The notes beneath the pieces were generated by a model that worked only from the letters and a program-made list of their open reading frames with translations, had not been told where the DNA came from and made no database searches. From CAIWHR01 sp963843595 (GTDB taxonomy: Bacteria; Pseudomonadota; Gammaproteobacteria; Burkholderiales; Casimicrobiaceae), in assembly GCA_963843595.1 (NCBI GenBank), contig CAWJLG010000012.1, forward strand, positions 324,100-388,099: a stretch of DNA of 64,000 bases. Reading direction: 5' to 3'. The translations under genes and the position numbers were made by a program. How positions within the stretch are numbered: position 1 is the stretch's first letter; each line of letters begins with the position of its first letter. Shown here piece by piece: positions 42,553 through 52,831 of the stretch.

Positions 42553-44700
42553 TCACGCTCGCGCGACGCGCACTTCGATCACCACGCGATGCTCCGCGTG
42601 ATCGTCGACGAGGTGTACTAACCCGTCGATTTGCACGACGCCATCCACCGTTACGTCGGTCGCGTCGACTGCTGCCCCGGCCCCGGCGAGCGTCTGCCGA
42701 ACGGCGATGTCGTACGTGGTCTCGCGGTACCGGTAGCGCATCGTGAACGCAGTCCAGTCCGCGGGAAGGCACGGCGTGAAGCGCAGACGATCCTTCTCGA
42801 GCGTCACCCCGAGCAGCGATTCGACGATGAGCCGGTACATCCATCCGGCCGAGCCGGTGTACCAGCTCCATCCGCCGCGGCCGGTATGCGGAGCCATCGC
42901 GTAGACATCGGCGGCGATCACGTACGGCTCCACCTTGTAGGTCGCCACGCCCTCCGGCGTCCGCGCATGGTTCACCGGATTCATCATCGTCGTGAGTTCC
43001 CAGGCGCGTTCGCGATCACCCATGGCCGCGAAGGCCATCGCCGACCAGATCGCACCGTGCGTGTACTGGCCACCGTTCTCCCGCACGCCCGGGACGTAGC
43101 CCCTGATGTAGCCGGGGTCGAGATCCGATCTGTCGAAGGGCGGATCCAGAAGCTGGATCAACGCGTGGTCGCGGCGCACGAGGCGTTCATCGACGGCCTT
43201 CATGGCCATCCGCGACCGCGTGGCATCGCCTGCGCCCGACAGCACCGACCAGCTTTGCGCAATGGAATCGATTCGACATTCGACGTTGCTCGCCGATCCC
43301 AGCGGCGATCCATCATCGAAGTAAGCGCGCCGATACCACTCGCCGTCCCAGCCGTGCTGCTCGAGGTTCTGGCGGAGCTTGGTCTCCTCCGCCTCGCAGC
43401 GCTCGGCGAACGACGAGTCACCCGTGACGTGCGCGAGCTCGGCGAACTGCTTCAGCACGGTGCAAAGGAAGAAGCCCAGCCAGACGCTTTCGCCCGTGCC
43501 CTTGATTCCCACGAGGTTCATGCCGTCGTTCCAGTCGCCGGAGCCCATCAGCGGCAGGCCGTGCGCACCGTATTGCAGGCCATGCACGATGGCGCGCACG
43601 CAGTGCTGGTAAACGCTGGCCGATTCCCCGGACCGGCGGGGCAGATCGTAATAGGAGTCGTCCCCCGGGTTCACGGGGCGACCTTCCAGGAATGGGATCG
43701 ATTCATCCAGCACGCCGCTGTCACCGGTCGCCTTCACGTAGCGTGCCGTCGCCAGCGGCAGCCAGAGGTAGTCGTCCGAACAACGCGTGCGCACGCCCCG
43801 ACCCGACGGCGGATGCCACCAATGCTGGACGTCGCCTTCCACGAACTGACGCCCCGCGCAGCGAAGCAGGTGCTCGCGCATGAGCGCAGTGTCGGCGTGG
43901 ACGAGCGCCATCACGTCCTGCAGCTGGTCGCGGAAGCCGAAGGCGCCACCCGATTGGTAGTAGCCGCTGCGCGCCCACAGGCGGCACGCCACCGTCTGGT
44001 ACAGAAGCCAGCCGTTGGCCAGCACATTGAGCGACGCGTCCGGCGTTTCCACCTGCACGGCGCCGAGGGTGCGCTTCCAGTGCGCCCGTACCACGTCCAG
44101 CGCGCCACGGGCGGCGGTCGGTCCCCGGAAGCGCTGCACGAGACTGCCGGCGTCGTCGGCATTTCGGCCCACGCCAAGCCTGAAGACGATCTCGCGCTCC
44201 TGGCCCTCGGCCAGATCGAACGCGACCTGGATGGCGGCGCATGGATCGAGCGCCGCGCCGACCTTGCCGGATAGGCGCGACCGCACCATCGCGGCCGGAT
44301 TGCGGAGCGCGCCGTTACGTCCCAGGAATTCGGTGCGGTCACCGCTCACGCTGCGAGTCGGGTCGTCCACATCGAAGAACGCGACGCGGTCGGGGAACTC
44401 CGTGTTGTAGGAGTTGCGCGCCAGCAGCGCACCGCTCCTTGCCTCGATCTCGGTGATCACGTGCATCGTCGTCTTGGGCCGCAGATCGCCAAGCACCCAT
44501 TCCACATAGCCGGTGGCCGAGAGCCGGCGCGACCGACCCGACGTGTTGCGAACCTTCAGCACCGAGAATTTCACCGATGCATCGATGGCCACGTACACCC
44601 ACAGCTCGGAGCTGATTCCATCCTCGCTGTGCTCGAAGACGCTGTAGCCGAATCCGTGACGGGTGACATAGGCACCGACTCCGCGGGCCGGGCAGCGGCG
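42553..44700 (-). CDS. NdvB C-terminal open segment (GH94 phosphorylase domain)
   Basis: About 715 residues in one frame after the last frameshift near 44705. It begins with ARGVGAYVTRHGFGYSVFEH, a GH94 N-terminal beta-domain. The (alpha/alpha)6 barrel includes GYYQSGGAFGFRDQLQDVMA, then HWWHPPSGRGVRTRCSDDYLWLP (shown here in part), SGDWNDGMNLVG with the catalytic acid Asp, and GQYTHGAIWSAMAFAAMGD. The C-terminal beta-domain ends in VIEVRVARA. In NdvB this domain trims or controls ring size by phosphorolysis. As a separate protein it would lack a start; it is listed because the frame is intact over 2.1 kb. Confidence 0.7.
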   Translation of the reverse strand, partial: RRCPARGVGAYVTRHGFGYSVFEHSEDGISSELWVYVAIDASVKFSVLKVRNTSGRSRRLSATGYVEWVLGDLRPKTTMHVITEIEARSGALLARNSYNTEFPDRVAFFDVDDPTRSVSGDRTEFLGRNGALRNPAAMVRSRLSGKVGAALDPCAAIQVAFDLAEGQEREIVFRLGVGRNADDAGSLVQRFRGPTAARGALDVVRAHWKRTLGAVQVETPDASLNVLANGWLLYQTVACRLWARSGYYQSGGAFGFRDQLQDVMALVHADTALMREHLLRCAGRQFVEGDVQHWWHPPSGRGVRTRCSDDYLWLPLATARYVKATGDSGVLDESIPFLEGRPVNPGDDSYYDLPRRSGESASVYQHCVRAIVHGLQYGAHGLPLMGSGDWNDGMNLVGIKGTGESVWLGFFLCTVLKQFAELAHVTGDSSFAERCEAEETKLRQNLEQHGWDGEWYRRAYFDDGSPLGSASNVECRIDSIAQSWSVLSGAGDATRSRMAMKAVDERLVRRDHALIQLLDPPFDRSDLDPGYIRGYVPGVRENGGQYTHGAIWSAMAFAAMGDRERAWELTTMMNPVNHARTPEGVATYKVEPYVIAADVYAMAPHTGRGGWSWYTGSAGWMYRLIVESLLGVTLEKDRLRFTPCLPADWTAFTMRYRYRETTYDIAVRQTLAGAGAAVDATDVTVDGVVQIDGLVHLVDDHAEHRVVIEVRVARA

Positions 44701-46890
44701 CGGGCGACCAGAAATGGCCGGACTCTTCGTCGCGAAGGAAAAAGGCCTCTCCGCTCGCGTCGCTGACGGGGTCGTTGTGCCAGGGCGTGAGACGGAACTC
44801 ATGAGCGTTCTCGCTCCACGTATACGCGAGTCCGCTCTCGGAGATCACCGTCCCGAAATTCGGATTCGCCAGCACATTGGCCCACGGCGCGGGCGTTGCC
44901 TGGCCCGCGAGTGTCGTGATCACGTACTCGCTGCCGTCGGGCGTGAATCCGCCAAGGCCGTTGAACAGGATCAATTCGCGCGCGGGCGGCTCCGCGGGCA
45001 GCGGTTTCGCCACGATGATTTCGGGTCGGCACGAGGCGCGGGATCCGCAGCTTCCACCGGGCCGCGACGGGTGACCTGTTCCACCAGACTCCCCCGGCGG
45101 TCGGTGATGATGGCGCGCGCCACGGACTGGAGCAGGATGCGGTCCTCGTCCGCAGATCTGCTCGGCCCGCCGCACGAAGATCCCGCCCGGTCGGTCCATC
45201 ACGTGCGCTTCGACGCCGGCGGCGATCAGCCCCATGATCTGATCCTGAAGGACCTGCCGATATCCGCCGCGGTCCTCGTTCCAGATCACGAGGTCGACCG
45301 CCAATCCCTTCAAGCGCCAGTACGCGTGCGCCTGCACCAGCCGGCGCACGAGATCGATGTTTTCCGAGTCGCCGATCTGCAGCAGAACGATCGGCAGATC
45401 GCCGGAGATCGCGTAGCTCCACAGCCCGGACTGCCCGCGCCGGTTCCTGAGCAGGACGCTCGCCTCCGCGCGCAGCGAGGCATTGGCGTAGATGACGGAA
45501 CTGGCGAGGCGCGCATAGAGCTGCGCATCGGATTCGGTGGCATTGATCTGCCGCAGCGTCACCCAGCTGTGCGTCCACGCCAGGTCGAAAACGCGATCCG
45601 CCAGATGCCGATCCTGGTATTTTCCGACGAGGCCCAACGCGGTCGTCGCGCGTTTCGGCCATCCCGGACGCGATATCGATCGTCGCCGTCTGTTGCGGAT
45701 CGAGCGTCATCCGATGCCGGATCGCGACGATCGGATCCAGGACCGAGCCCTGGCTGACCGGACAGCCTTCCGGCATCGGTCATCGCCTGCGGAGCGGCGA
45801 CCGTGCGTCCGCGGCCGATGAACGCCATGCGGTCGGTCTCGTAGGAAACGTCCAGCGAATCCGGCCCGTGGACGGCCATCAGGTGAAACATCCAGGGCGG
45901 CTGCTCGTCGTGCGAGCGGGGCCGACGGGTGCACAGGATGGCTTGCCGCTGCGGGATGATCTCCGTCTGCACGAAGAGATTGGAAAACGCCGGATGCAGC
46001 GCGTCCGCGGCAGGCGACGCGAGAGCGACTTCCGCGTAACTCGTGACCTCGATCGTCCGCCGCGTCCGCGAGCGGTTGGTGATGCGGAGCCGGCGCAGCT
46101 CGATGTCGTCTTCCGGCGATACGACGATCTCGGTATGCGATTCGAGGTCGTTGTCGCGCCGGCGAAATTCGGCGCGCGCTTCGGTGAATATGGCTTCGTA
46201 GTGCGCTGCGCGCCTCCCCGTCGGCTGGTGCGCGGTCGACCAGAAGTCCCCGCTCGCCACGTCGCGGATGTAGCAGAACGTGCCCCAGTTGTCGCAGGTG
46301 CTGTCTTCGCGCCAGCGGGTGACGGCGAGGTCCTTCCATCGGCTGCTCCCGCCGCCCGCGTTCGTGACCATGACGTGGTATCTGCCGTTCGACAACAGCT
46401 GCACTTCCGGTATCGGCGTGTCGGGACTTCCGATTACGCGTACCGGCGCCTCCGGACCGCCCGAAATCCCACGAATCGCGGAAAGCTCGGCAGGGTGCGA
46501 AAAGAGTGCCGCGATCTTTGGAATGCGCTCCTGCAGCAACAGAAGGGTTGCCTTGAACAGCGGATTCGACTCGAATCGCTTCTGCAATCGGACGGCCGAG
46601 CAGCACGTGCGCCAGGGACAGCAGAATCATGCCCTGGTGATGCGCCATGAACGAACGCACGACGGCGCTGGCCTGCCCGCGCGGCAGGCGCGCGGGGGTG
46701 TAGTCGATTGCCTCGTAAAGGCCGAATCGTCCGGCGAGCCCGTCGGCTGCGAGCCGCTGCAGGTTGAGGCACGCCTCCTCGGGCGCCACCATCAGCGCGA
46801 GCGCCGACGCGTAGGGCGCAACGACGAGATCCTGCGCGAGTCCGCGCTTCAAGCCCAGACCGGGCACGCCAAACGCGCGGTACTGGTAGT

Positions 46891-49800
46891 TCAGGCCGCA
46901 TCGACCGAGTTGTAGCCGCATTCCGAGATGCCCCAAGGCACGCCGCGCTGCTTGCCGTAGGCGATCTGCCGCTCCACCGTCACGCGACAGGTCTGGTCGA
47001 GCAGCGTGTTGTCGTACGTAGGCATCACCAGGAGCGGCATCAGGTACTCGAACATCGAGCCGCTCCAGGACAGGAGGACCGATTGCCCCCCGGCGGTCGT
47101 GAGCAGGCGCCCGAGCGCGAACCAGTTCTCCTGCGGCAGCTCACCCTGCGAGATCGCCACGAAGCTGGAAAACCTCGCCTCCGAGGCGAGCAGATCGTAA
47201 TAACTCGGGTCGCGTCTGCGCTCATCGACGTTGTACCCGATGGCCAGCAGGTGACTCGCCTTGTCGTACAGAAAGTCGTAATCCATGCGGGCCAGTTCAT
47301 CGCATTGCAGCGCCAGGCGTTCGATCTCCGCTATCCGGGCGCCGGCGCGATGGCTCGCATCGGTGACGGCACGCCCCAGGTCATCGAGCCATGCCTGGTC
47401 CGCGGGTGACGCGTCCGCGCGCCGCCGCCGTTCGATGGCCGGCAGCAATTCCACTTCCAGCGCCGCAAGCTCGCGCAAGGTCGGAATCTCGCTTATGCCC
47501 GGCAGGTCGTCGAACCCGCTCGGCGCGGCCGGCAGCGCGCTCCACGGAGCGAGAAACGCCAGCTCTTCGCGCATGATCCGGCATTGGCGGACGAGGGCCT
47601 CCGCCCAAAAGGCCGTCTCGTTCGCCGGCGCGGGCGCGCCTGCGGATTCGGAGCCGGCAATGCCCACGACGCGTGTGGTCACCTCGGCGACGCTCGCGTC
47701 GAGCCGGTCGAGGCACTGTCGCGCGGCGGCGATTGTCGCGGGCCGGGAGTCGAAGGCGGTGTCCAGTTCCCCCTGCAGGCGAAGAGCCGCCGCCGGAGCG
47801 GCGCGGCCGACGGCATCGGTGAGGATCCGCAGCGTGTCGCTCAAGCCTTCGAACCATTTCAGATCCATGATCCGGTCGTCGGCAAGTGCGAGCAGTCCCG
47901 GCCGCAAGGTCATCAGATGACCCGCGAGGTTTCCGCTGTCCACCGCCGAGACATAGAGGGGCGGCAGCGGCTTGAGGGACTGGGTGTCGTACCAGTTGTA
48001 GAAATGCCCCTCGTGCCGCTCCATGGCGCTCATCGTGTCCAATGCTTTCGCCGTGCGCAGGATGAGTTGTCCGGCCGGGAGGTAGCCAAAGTCGTAGGCG
48101 GTCAGATTCGCGAGCAGTGCGAGTCCCATGTTCGTGGGCGACGTGCGATGCGCGACGCTCGCGACCGGATGTTCCTGGCTGTTGTCCGGCGGAAGCCACT
48201 GGTCGTCCGGACCGACGAAGGTCTCGAAGAACGCCCATGTCCTTCGCGCAAGCTTCCGAAGGAAGAGCGTCTGGTCCATCGTCAGCCGCGCCTCGCGGCG
48301 AGCGAGCGGCCGGCTGATCCACCAGGCGATGCCGGGCGAGACGAACCACAGCAAAAGGATCGGCCCCGCTTGCGCCAGTGAAGACGGAGTCGATACCGTC
48401 AACAGGATCGCCATCGCCGCGGCGATGACCGGCGCGATCCACATCGATCTCACCGACACGGCAAGTGCGGAGCGCGTGGACGAGTCGTCGGCGCGCCGAC
48501 GATCGGGCTCGTCGCCGGCGGACGGATTCCACTCGAGCAGCCGTCGATGCGTAGCGAGCATCCGCCACACGGTGCGTGCGATCGCATCGAGGTTGACCGT
48601 CGCCTCGTAGGGGAGAAATGCGAGTGTCAGCGCCGTTTGGGCGGCGTGCCGGCCGGCGACGCTCGCGGTGGCGGCGAGGTGCTGCCGCAGCAGCACCTCG
48701 TCCGGCGTGCGCAACAGATCCAGGACGAAGGCACTCGCCGACGGAAGCAGAAGAATCGCAATCACCAACAACGTCCACAGCCATGGGTGCGGAAGCACGG
48801 TCCACCCGAGCAGCAGCAGCACCGTCAACGCCGGCGGGACGAGACTGCGCCGAAGGTTGTCGAAGAGCTTCCACAGCGAGAGCGCCGACAATGGATTTCT
48901 CAGCCGGCGTTTGCCGGGACCGGGTACCAGCGGCAGCAGCCATCCCACCAGTTGCCAGTCGCCGCGAATCCAGCGGTGCCGGCGGCTGATGTCCGCGCCA
49001 TAGGTCGACGGATGCTCCTCGTACAACTGCACGTCGCTCAACAACCCCGATCGCGTGTAGCAACCCTCGAGCAGATCGTGACTCAGGATCCGGTTCTCGG
49101 GAAAGCGACCTTGGAGGGCGCGCTCGAACGCATCGACGTCGTAGATCCCCTTGCCGATGAAGGAGCCCTCGCCAAACACGTCCTGATACACGTCGGAGAC
49201 GGCGCGCGTATAGGGGTCGATGCCCGGGTCACCCCCGTGCAGGCGCGCGTACCACGAGCGGTTGGCGCCGGGGAGGCTGATGCTCACGCGCGGCTGCAGT
49301 ATCCCGTACCCTTCGGTCACCAGCTCTCTGCCTTTGCGCTTGCCGCCGGTATCGAAGCGCGCACGATTCAGCGGGTGCGCCATCACGCCGACAAACTGCC
49401 GCGCCGAGTCGCGCGGCAGCTGCGTGTCGGTGTCGAGCGTGATCACGTACTTCACGCTCGACAGCGCCGCCGCCTCGCCGACGACGAGCGAGAAGCGGTC
49501 TCGCGCGCCACTGCGCAGGAACGAATTCAGGTCCGCAAGCTTTCCACGCTTGCGCTCGTAACCCATCCATACGCGCTCCTCCGGATTCCAGCGGCGGGGA
49601 CGGTGAAACAGGAAGAAGGTGTCCGCGGTTGCACCGCCCTCGGTTGGGCTCGCCGCACGCCGGTACTTTTCGTTGAGGTCCTCGATTCCCTTTCGAGCGA
49701 GCCACAGCAGCGACTCGTCCTCGGGCTGGGTTTCCGCGGATGCGTCCTGATAATCGGTCAACAGGCCAAAATGCAGCCGGTCGTCCCGATTGGCGAGAAA

Positions 49801-51390
49801 CCGGACTTCCAGCGCCTCGACCAGGCCTTCGATGCTTTCGGCGCTGCTGAGCATCGTCGGGACGACGACCAGCGTGCGCGACTGCGCCGGCAGCCCCTTG
49901 GAAAAGTCCATTCGCGGCAAGGGACGCGGGGCCACCGCCAATGTCGCCAGCCAGTTCACCATTCCGACGGCCAGCTGGCTGGTGGCCACCAGCAGGAGGA
50001 TCCCGAGCGGCACGAGCATCTCGTCGGCAACCCCGTCGCCATGCGCGTTCGCCAGCAGGGCCGCAGTGAGGGCCGCGGTGATCGCCGCGATCGTGCCCAG
50101 GTACAGCAGCAAAGGGATCCGCCGTCCCATCCTGCGGAAAGCCTCGGCCGGGGATAGGCGCATCCGTGCCGCGCGTTCGAGGCGCGGCCGCCCCTTGTCG
50201 ACCAGATAGAAACCGACGTGGGCGGCCCGATCGTCGTCGCCGCTCCTGCCGGCAGCGCCGGCGGTGCCCTCGTGTGCCAGCTGGACCGCCTTGCGCGCCA
50301 CCTCGCTTTCGGACAGCTGGCTGCCTTTCGCGATCTCCTCGACGACGTGCCGGTAACGGTCGCGCGTCGCAAAATCCATCCTGCCGTAGAGCCCGCCCGG
50401 ATCTTCGCGCAACTTGTGCTCGACGACGCTCATCGTCTCCACGAACTCGCGCCAGTCCATCGATCCCAGAAAGCGAAGACTGCCGATGCTGTTGCTGATC
50501 GAGACCTGGTCGCCCGCCTGTTCCTGCGTTTCCGATTGCACCAGCTGCTCGATCGTGAAGCCGGACTCGGCAAGTCGCTGCTCGATCCAGGTGAGCGGCA
50601 AGGCCAATGCGGCACTCTGCCCCTGCAGCCGGCGCGCCAGCTCGGCGACAAAGGAACTCACCATCGGCGGGCTCGAGCGCGCCATGTCCGCAATCACCAG
50701 AATCAGGCTCTTCGGATCGTGCTCGGCGACGTCCATCATCTGGTCCGCCCACGCGTCAGCCCGGTTCCGGTCATTGGTGCCGGCCGCAATCCGGGCCCCG
50801 ACGCGGCGCAGATTCTCGATCAGCGCCAATCGCAGCATGATCGGAATGGCCCACAATTCACCGAGCTTGAGCGGTGTCACCGTCTGGTAGGCCGCCACGA
50901 AGCGGGAAAGACCCTCCGCGTCGATCCTGCCGTCGCCGTGGGAGATCGCCTCGAACGCGATGTCATAGACGCGCGGAAGTTTGGCGGAAGGACCGTGCGC
51001 CAATCGGGGAAGTTCGCGGCTGTACCCCTTGGGCAAGTGCCGCTTGGCCGTACGGATCTGCTCTTCGATCAGATAGAAATTGTCGAGCAGCCATTCCGCG
51101 GCGGGCGTAATGCGGCGGTTTGCCGTGACTGCCGCGGTAAGCAGGTCGCAGACTTCCACCAGGAAGCGTTCGTTCTCGGCGAGCCGTGTCAGGAGCCGGT
51201 CGGCGCGGCCAGGCGCCAGCCGGTGCGCGGCGGCGAGGTTCTTGCCGTGCTGCTCCATCTGATCGGCGCTCAACAACTCCGATCGCAGAGGCGGCTCCTC
51301 GTCGGCGTATTTCCCGAGCGGGTCGGCGCGACCGAAGCGCGCCGTGATCGCAAGCAATCGTTCAAAAATCGTCCGCTCGCTCACGTTCAA
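46891..51390 (-). CDS. NdvB N-terminal open segment (GT84 and glycoamylase-like domains)
   Basis: The longest uninterrupted part, 1499 residues. Residues 1-400 are helical. Membrane helices lie at about 415-440 and 455-475. The GT84 catalytic core follows, with VKYVITLDTDTQLPRD (the DxD-type motif), LNRARFD, YARLHGGDPGIDPYTRAV, SFIGKGIYDVDAF and RHRWIRGDWQL. Several more helices cluster around 830-1010. From about 1040 the glycoamylase-like domain begins (SPTNMGLALLANLTAYDFGY, YNWYDTQSLKPL) and continues to the stop. It contains everything needed for glucan polymerisation but lacks the rest of the glycoamylase domain and GH94. Confidence 0.82.
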   Translation of the reverse strand: MNVSERTIFERLLAITARFGRADPLGKYADEEPPLRSELLSADQMEQHGKNLAAAHRLAPGRADRLLTRLAENERFLVEVCDLLTAAVTANRRITPAAEWLLDNFYLIEEQIRTAKRHLPKGYSRELPRLAHGPSAKLPRVYDIAFEAISHGDGRIDAEGLSRFVAAYQTVTPLKLGELWAIPIMLRLALIENLRRVGARIAAGTNDRNRADAWADQMMDVAEHDPKSLILVIADMARSSPPMVSSFVAELARRLQGQSAALALPLTWIEQRLAESGFTIEQLVQSETQEQAGDQVSISNSIGSLRFLGSMDWREFVETMSVVEHKLREDPGGLYGRMDFATRDRYRHVVEEIAKGSQLSESEVARKAVQLAHEGTAGAAGRSGDDDRAAHVGFYLVDKGRPRLERAARMRLSPAEAFRRMGRRIPLLLYLGTIAAITAALTAALLANAHGDGVADEMLVPLGILLLVATSQLAVGMVNWLATLAVAPRPLPRMDFSKGLPAQSRTLVVVPTMLSSAESIEGLVEALEVRFLANRDDRLHFGLLTDYQDASAETQPEDESLLWLARKGIEDLNEKYRRAASPTEGGATADTFFLFHRPRRWNPEERVWMGYERKRGKLADLNSFLRSGARDRFSLVVGEAAALSSVKYVITLDTDTQLPRDSARQFVGVMAHPLNRARFDTGGKRKGRELVTEGYGILQPRVSISLPGANRSWYARLHGGDPGIDPYTRAVSDVYQDVFGEGSFIGKGIYDVDAFERALQGRFPENRILSHDLLEGCYTRSGLLSDVQLYEEHPSTYGADISRRHRWIRGDWQLVGWLLPLVPGPGKRRLRNPLSALSLWKLFDNLRRSLVPPALTVLLLLGWTVLPHPWLWTLLVIAILLLPSASAFVLDLLRTPDEVLLRQHLAATASVAGRHAAQTALTLAFLPYEATVNLDAIARTVWRMLATHRRLLEWNPSAGDEPDRRRADDSSTRSALAVSVRSMWIAPVIAAAMAILLTVSTPSSLAQAGPILLLWFVSPGIAWWISRPLARREARLTMDQTLFLRKLARRTWAFFETFVGPDDQWLPPDNSQEHPVASVAHRTSPTNMGLALLANLTAYDFGYLPAGQLILRTAKALDTMSAMERHEGHFYNWYDTQSLKPLPPLYVSAVDSGNLAGHLMTLRPGLLALADDRIMDLKWFEGLSDTLRILTDAVGRAAPAAALRLQGELDTAFDSRPATIAAARQCLDRLDASVAEVTTRVVGIAGSESAGAPAPANETAFWAEALVRQCRIMREELAFLAPWSALPAAPSGFDDLPGISEIPTLRELAALEVELLPAIERRRRADASPADQAWLDDLGRAVTDASHRAGARIAEIERLALQCDELARMDYDFLYDKASHLLAIGYNVDERRRDPSYYDLLASEARFSSFVAISQGELPQENWFALGRLLTTAGGQSVLLSWSGSMFEYLMPLLVMPTYDNTLLDQTCRVTVERQIAYGKQRGVPWGISECGYNSVDAA

Positions 51391-51599
51391 TTCAGGAATC
51401 CTCCTCTTTGCGGCGAAGCCGCGACAACATACGGATCACCGCGCACCTCCATTCTCCCAGCAATTCGGCCTCCGACCGCGGTTTGATCGTGCCGACGATG
51501 ACTTCCGTCGCCGGCGATGCAGCACGCCTGGCGTCTGCCGCGGTCGCGCGCCGGCGTTTCACGGTCGAGAGCGGACGTGTTGGCGGCATTCGTCGACAT

Positions 51600-51745
51600 G
51601 CGAGGCCGGCGGATGATGACGCGCACGTCGTTGCTGGCGGACTTGACGCCGCTTTCGTTGCGCGCAACCTGCACGGCGAGAGATTCGTTCGCGGGCGACC
51701 CATCACGCCCCGGACAATTGCGATCAACGCCATGACGTCGACCAA
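51600..51745 (-). pseudogene. Remnant of a BON-domain gene
   Basis: On the minus strand one frame gives VDVMALIAIVRGVMG, the strand-turn-strand part of a BON domain. After a shift near 51690 the next frame gives ANESLAVQVARNESGVKSASNDVRV, its second helix and last strand (written in full here as overlapping pieces ANESLAVQVARNESG and GVKSASNDVRV). The intact BON protein at 26229 ends with the equivalent VAGVKSVKNDMRLK. Box 13 lies immediately upstream, so the promoter appears to have outlived its gene, and may now lead into ndvB. Confidence 0.45.
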
Positions 51746-51774
51746 CCATGCCGGTAGGGGACGGGCATGGGTCG

Positions 51775-51817
51775 AGAGTATTGGCCGGCACCTGAGCCGT
51801 CTGTTCGCTGGCGTACA
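51775..51817 (-). promoter_or_regulatory. Crp-like box 13 with -10
   Basis: TGTTCG-CTGG-CGTACA at 51802-51817 with TACTCT exactly 21 nt away, leftward. Transcription would start near 51769 and cross the BON remnant into ndvB. Confidence 0.5.
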
Positions 51818-52018
51818 CAGCGTCAGCATCACACGTGCGAGCGCCGCTGACTCGCCTGCCCGATTACGGAATTGACGCGCCGCGATCGCTTCGCGGACAA
51901 GAGGAGTGCCGCTGGGCAGCTTCGCCGGTCGTCGCCTTGGGCCGCGTCAAGAATGCGGAATGCGCGCGGTGGCGTTCGCGCTGGCCGTGGTCGACGGTTG
52001 GCAATCCGTGTGCCAGCC

Positions 52019-52204
52019 CTAGAACGCGCTGACCTGCGTCTCGGCTTCTTCCTTGGTGATGCCGTAGGCCCTCTGAATCTCGCTGCTCAGGGCGTCGTTC
52101 TCGCCCGCGATGACGTCGAGGGGTTCGTCGGCGACGACGCCCCACGATTCACCCTGGCTGCCCGTGAGCTGCTTCCAGCTGTCTTTGATCGCTTCCCAGT
52201 TCAT
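52019..52204 (-). CDS. CsbD family stress protein
   Basis: A 61-residue protein beginning MNWEAIKDSWKQLTGSQGESWG, the CsbD signature, followed by a helical segment ending AYGITKEEAETQVSAF. CsbD-like proteins are small, hydrophilic and strongly induced by general stress; the molecular role is unknown. ATG 52204 is chosen because the family starts M-N-W; ATG 52216 lies four codons upstream. It sits 97 nt after the glycine-zipper gene and is probably transcribed with it from box 14. Confidence 0.88.
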   Translation of the reverse strand: MNWEAIKDSWKQLTGSQGESWGVVADEPLDVIAGENDALSSEIQRAYGITKEEAETQVSAF

Positions 52205-52301
52205 ATTGAATTCCATTCGTTCATGGCGCGTCCGGCGAAATCGCCGGCTGCTGATCTGGATCGGGACGACGGCACGCGCCGCCGGGAACGCTTCAACGGT
52301 G

Positions 52302-52766
52302 TCAGTAGCGATACGCGCGTCCGTTCTCGATGCGCACGCTGTCGCCGACGCGCAGTCCGTCGATGCTGGCCTGGGTCACGGTCCGATAATTTCCGTTGTC
52401 GAAGCGGACACGAACGTTATAGGCGTCCCGCTCCGCATTGCCCTGGCCGATCTCGTGCCCGACCACCGCGCCACCGACCGCCCCGGCGACGGTGGCAACC
52501 GAATTGCCTGTGCCGCCACCCACCTGATGGCCAAGAACCCCGCCGATGACGCCGCCAATGATCGTCCCGGCGATGGCGTTGTTGTTGCTTCCGCCACCTG
52601 TCGACTCGATCGAGTCGACGACGCCGTAGTAGGCTTCCATCGACCGCGGCTCGTTGTAACGCGAAGCGCCATTGTCGTAGCGTTCGTGGGGAGAATCGAC
52701 GCTCGCGCAGCCGCCGACGAGTGCAGTTCCGGCAAAGAGCAAGGTGACAAGCGTGTTTGGTTTCAT
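52302..52766 (-). CDS. Glycine-zipper 2TM-domain lipoprotein
   Basis: A 154-residue outer-membrane-type lipoprotein of the SlyB/PcP group. The signal peptide ends in the lipobox VGGC (Cys at residue 20). The glycine-zipper region is at residues about 65-107 (AIAGTIIGGVIGGVLGHQVG and AGAVGGAVVGHEIGQG). The C-terminal beta-rich segment VRVRFDNGNYRTVTQ, ending in a short basic stretch, is also typical. AGGAG lies six bases before ATG 52766. Box 14 and its -10 are directly upstream, leaving a leader of only about 17 nt, the clearest gene-promoter link in the set. Confidence 0.88.
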   Translation of the reverse strand: MKPNTLVTLLFAGTALVGGCASVDSPHERYDNGASRYNEPRSMEAYYGVVDSIESTGGGSNNNAIAGTIIGGVIGGVLGHQVGGGTGNSVATVAGAVGGAVVGHEIGQGNAERDAYNVRVRFDNGNYRTVTQASIDGLRVGDSVRIENGRAYRY

Positions 52767-52788
52767 GGCTACTCCTGTGAGTTGGAGG

Positions 52789-52831
52789 AGGCTAGCCCGA
52801 GCGAACGCGCGAGTCGGTACGTTGGCGCACA
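52789..52831 (-). promoter_or_regulatory. Crp-like box 14 with -10
   Basis: GGTACG-TTGG-CGCACA at 52816-52831 with TAGCCT exactly 21 nt away, leftward, and the glycine-zipper lipoprotein start about 17 nt past the predicted transcription start. Confidence 0.62.

Larger units (their letters stand above)
42553..51390 (-). pseudogene. ndvB: Cyclic beta-1,2-glucan synthase-type giant gene, interrupted
   Basis: Altogether about 8.8 kb, enough for some 2940 residues, the size of NdvB/ChvB cyclic glucan synthases. Order: N-terminal helical region, GT84 glycosyltransferase with membrane helices, glycoamylase-like segment, then GH94 phosphorylase domain. The ends are intact, but about seven single-base indels lie in the middle, near 46895, 46575, 45775, 45640, 45170, 45050 and 44705. 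Each restores recognisable protein in a new frame with no other stop. Some look like homopolymer loss (CCC to CC at 46895) and some like insertions (ATG to ATTG at 46575). Either a decaying gene or a low-quality stretch of the assembly. Start TTG 51390 or GTG 51384 after GAGGAGG. Confidence 0.8.
51391..52018. other. Region between the ndvB and CsbD genes
   Basis: About 630 bases on the minus-strand upstream side of ndvB. It contains box 13 and the decayed BON fragment. Nothing is recognised at 51833-52018. Confidence 0.5.
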
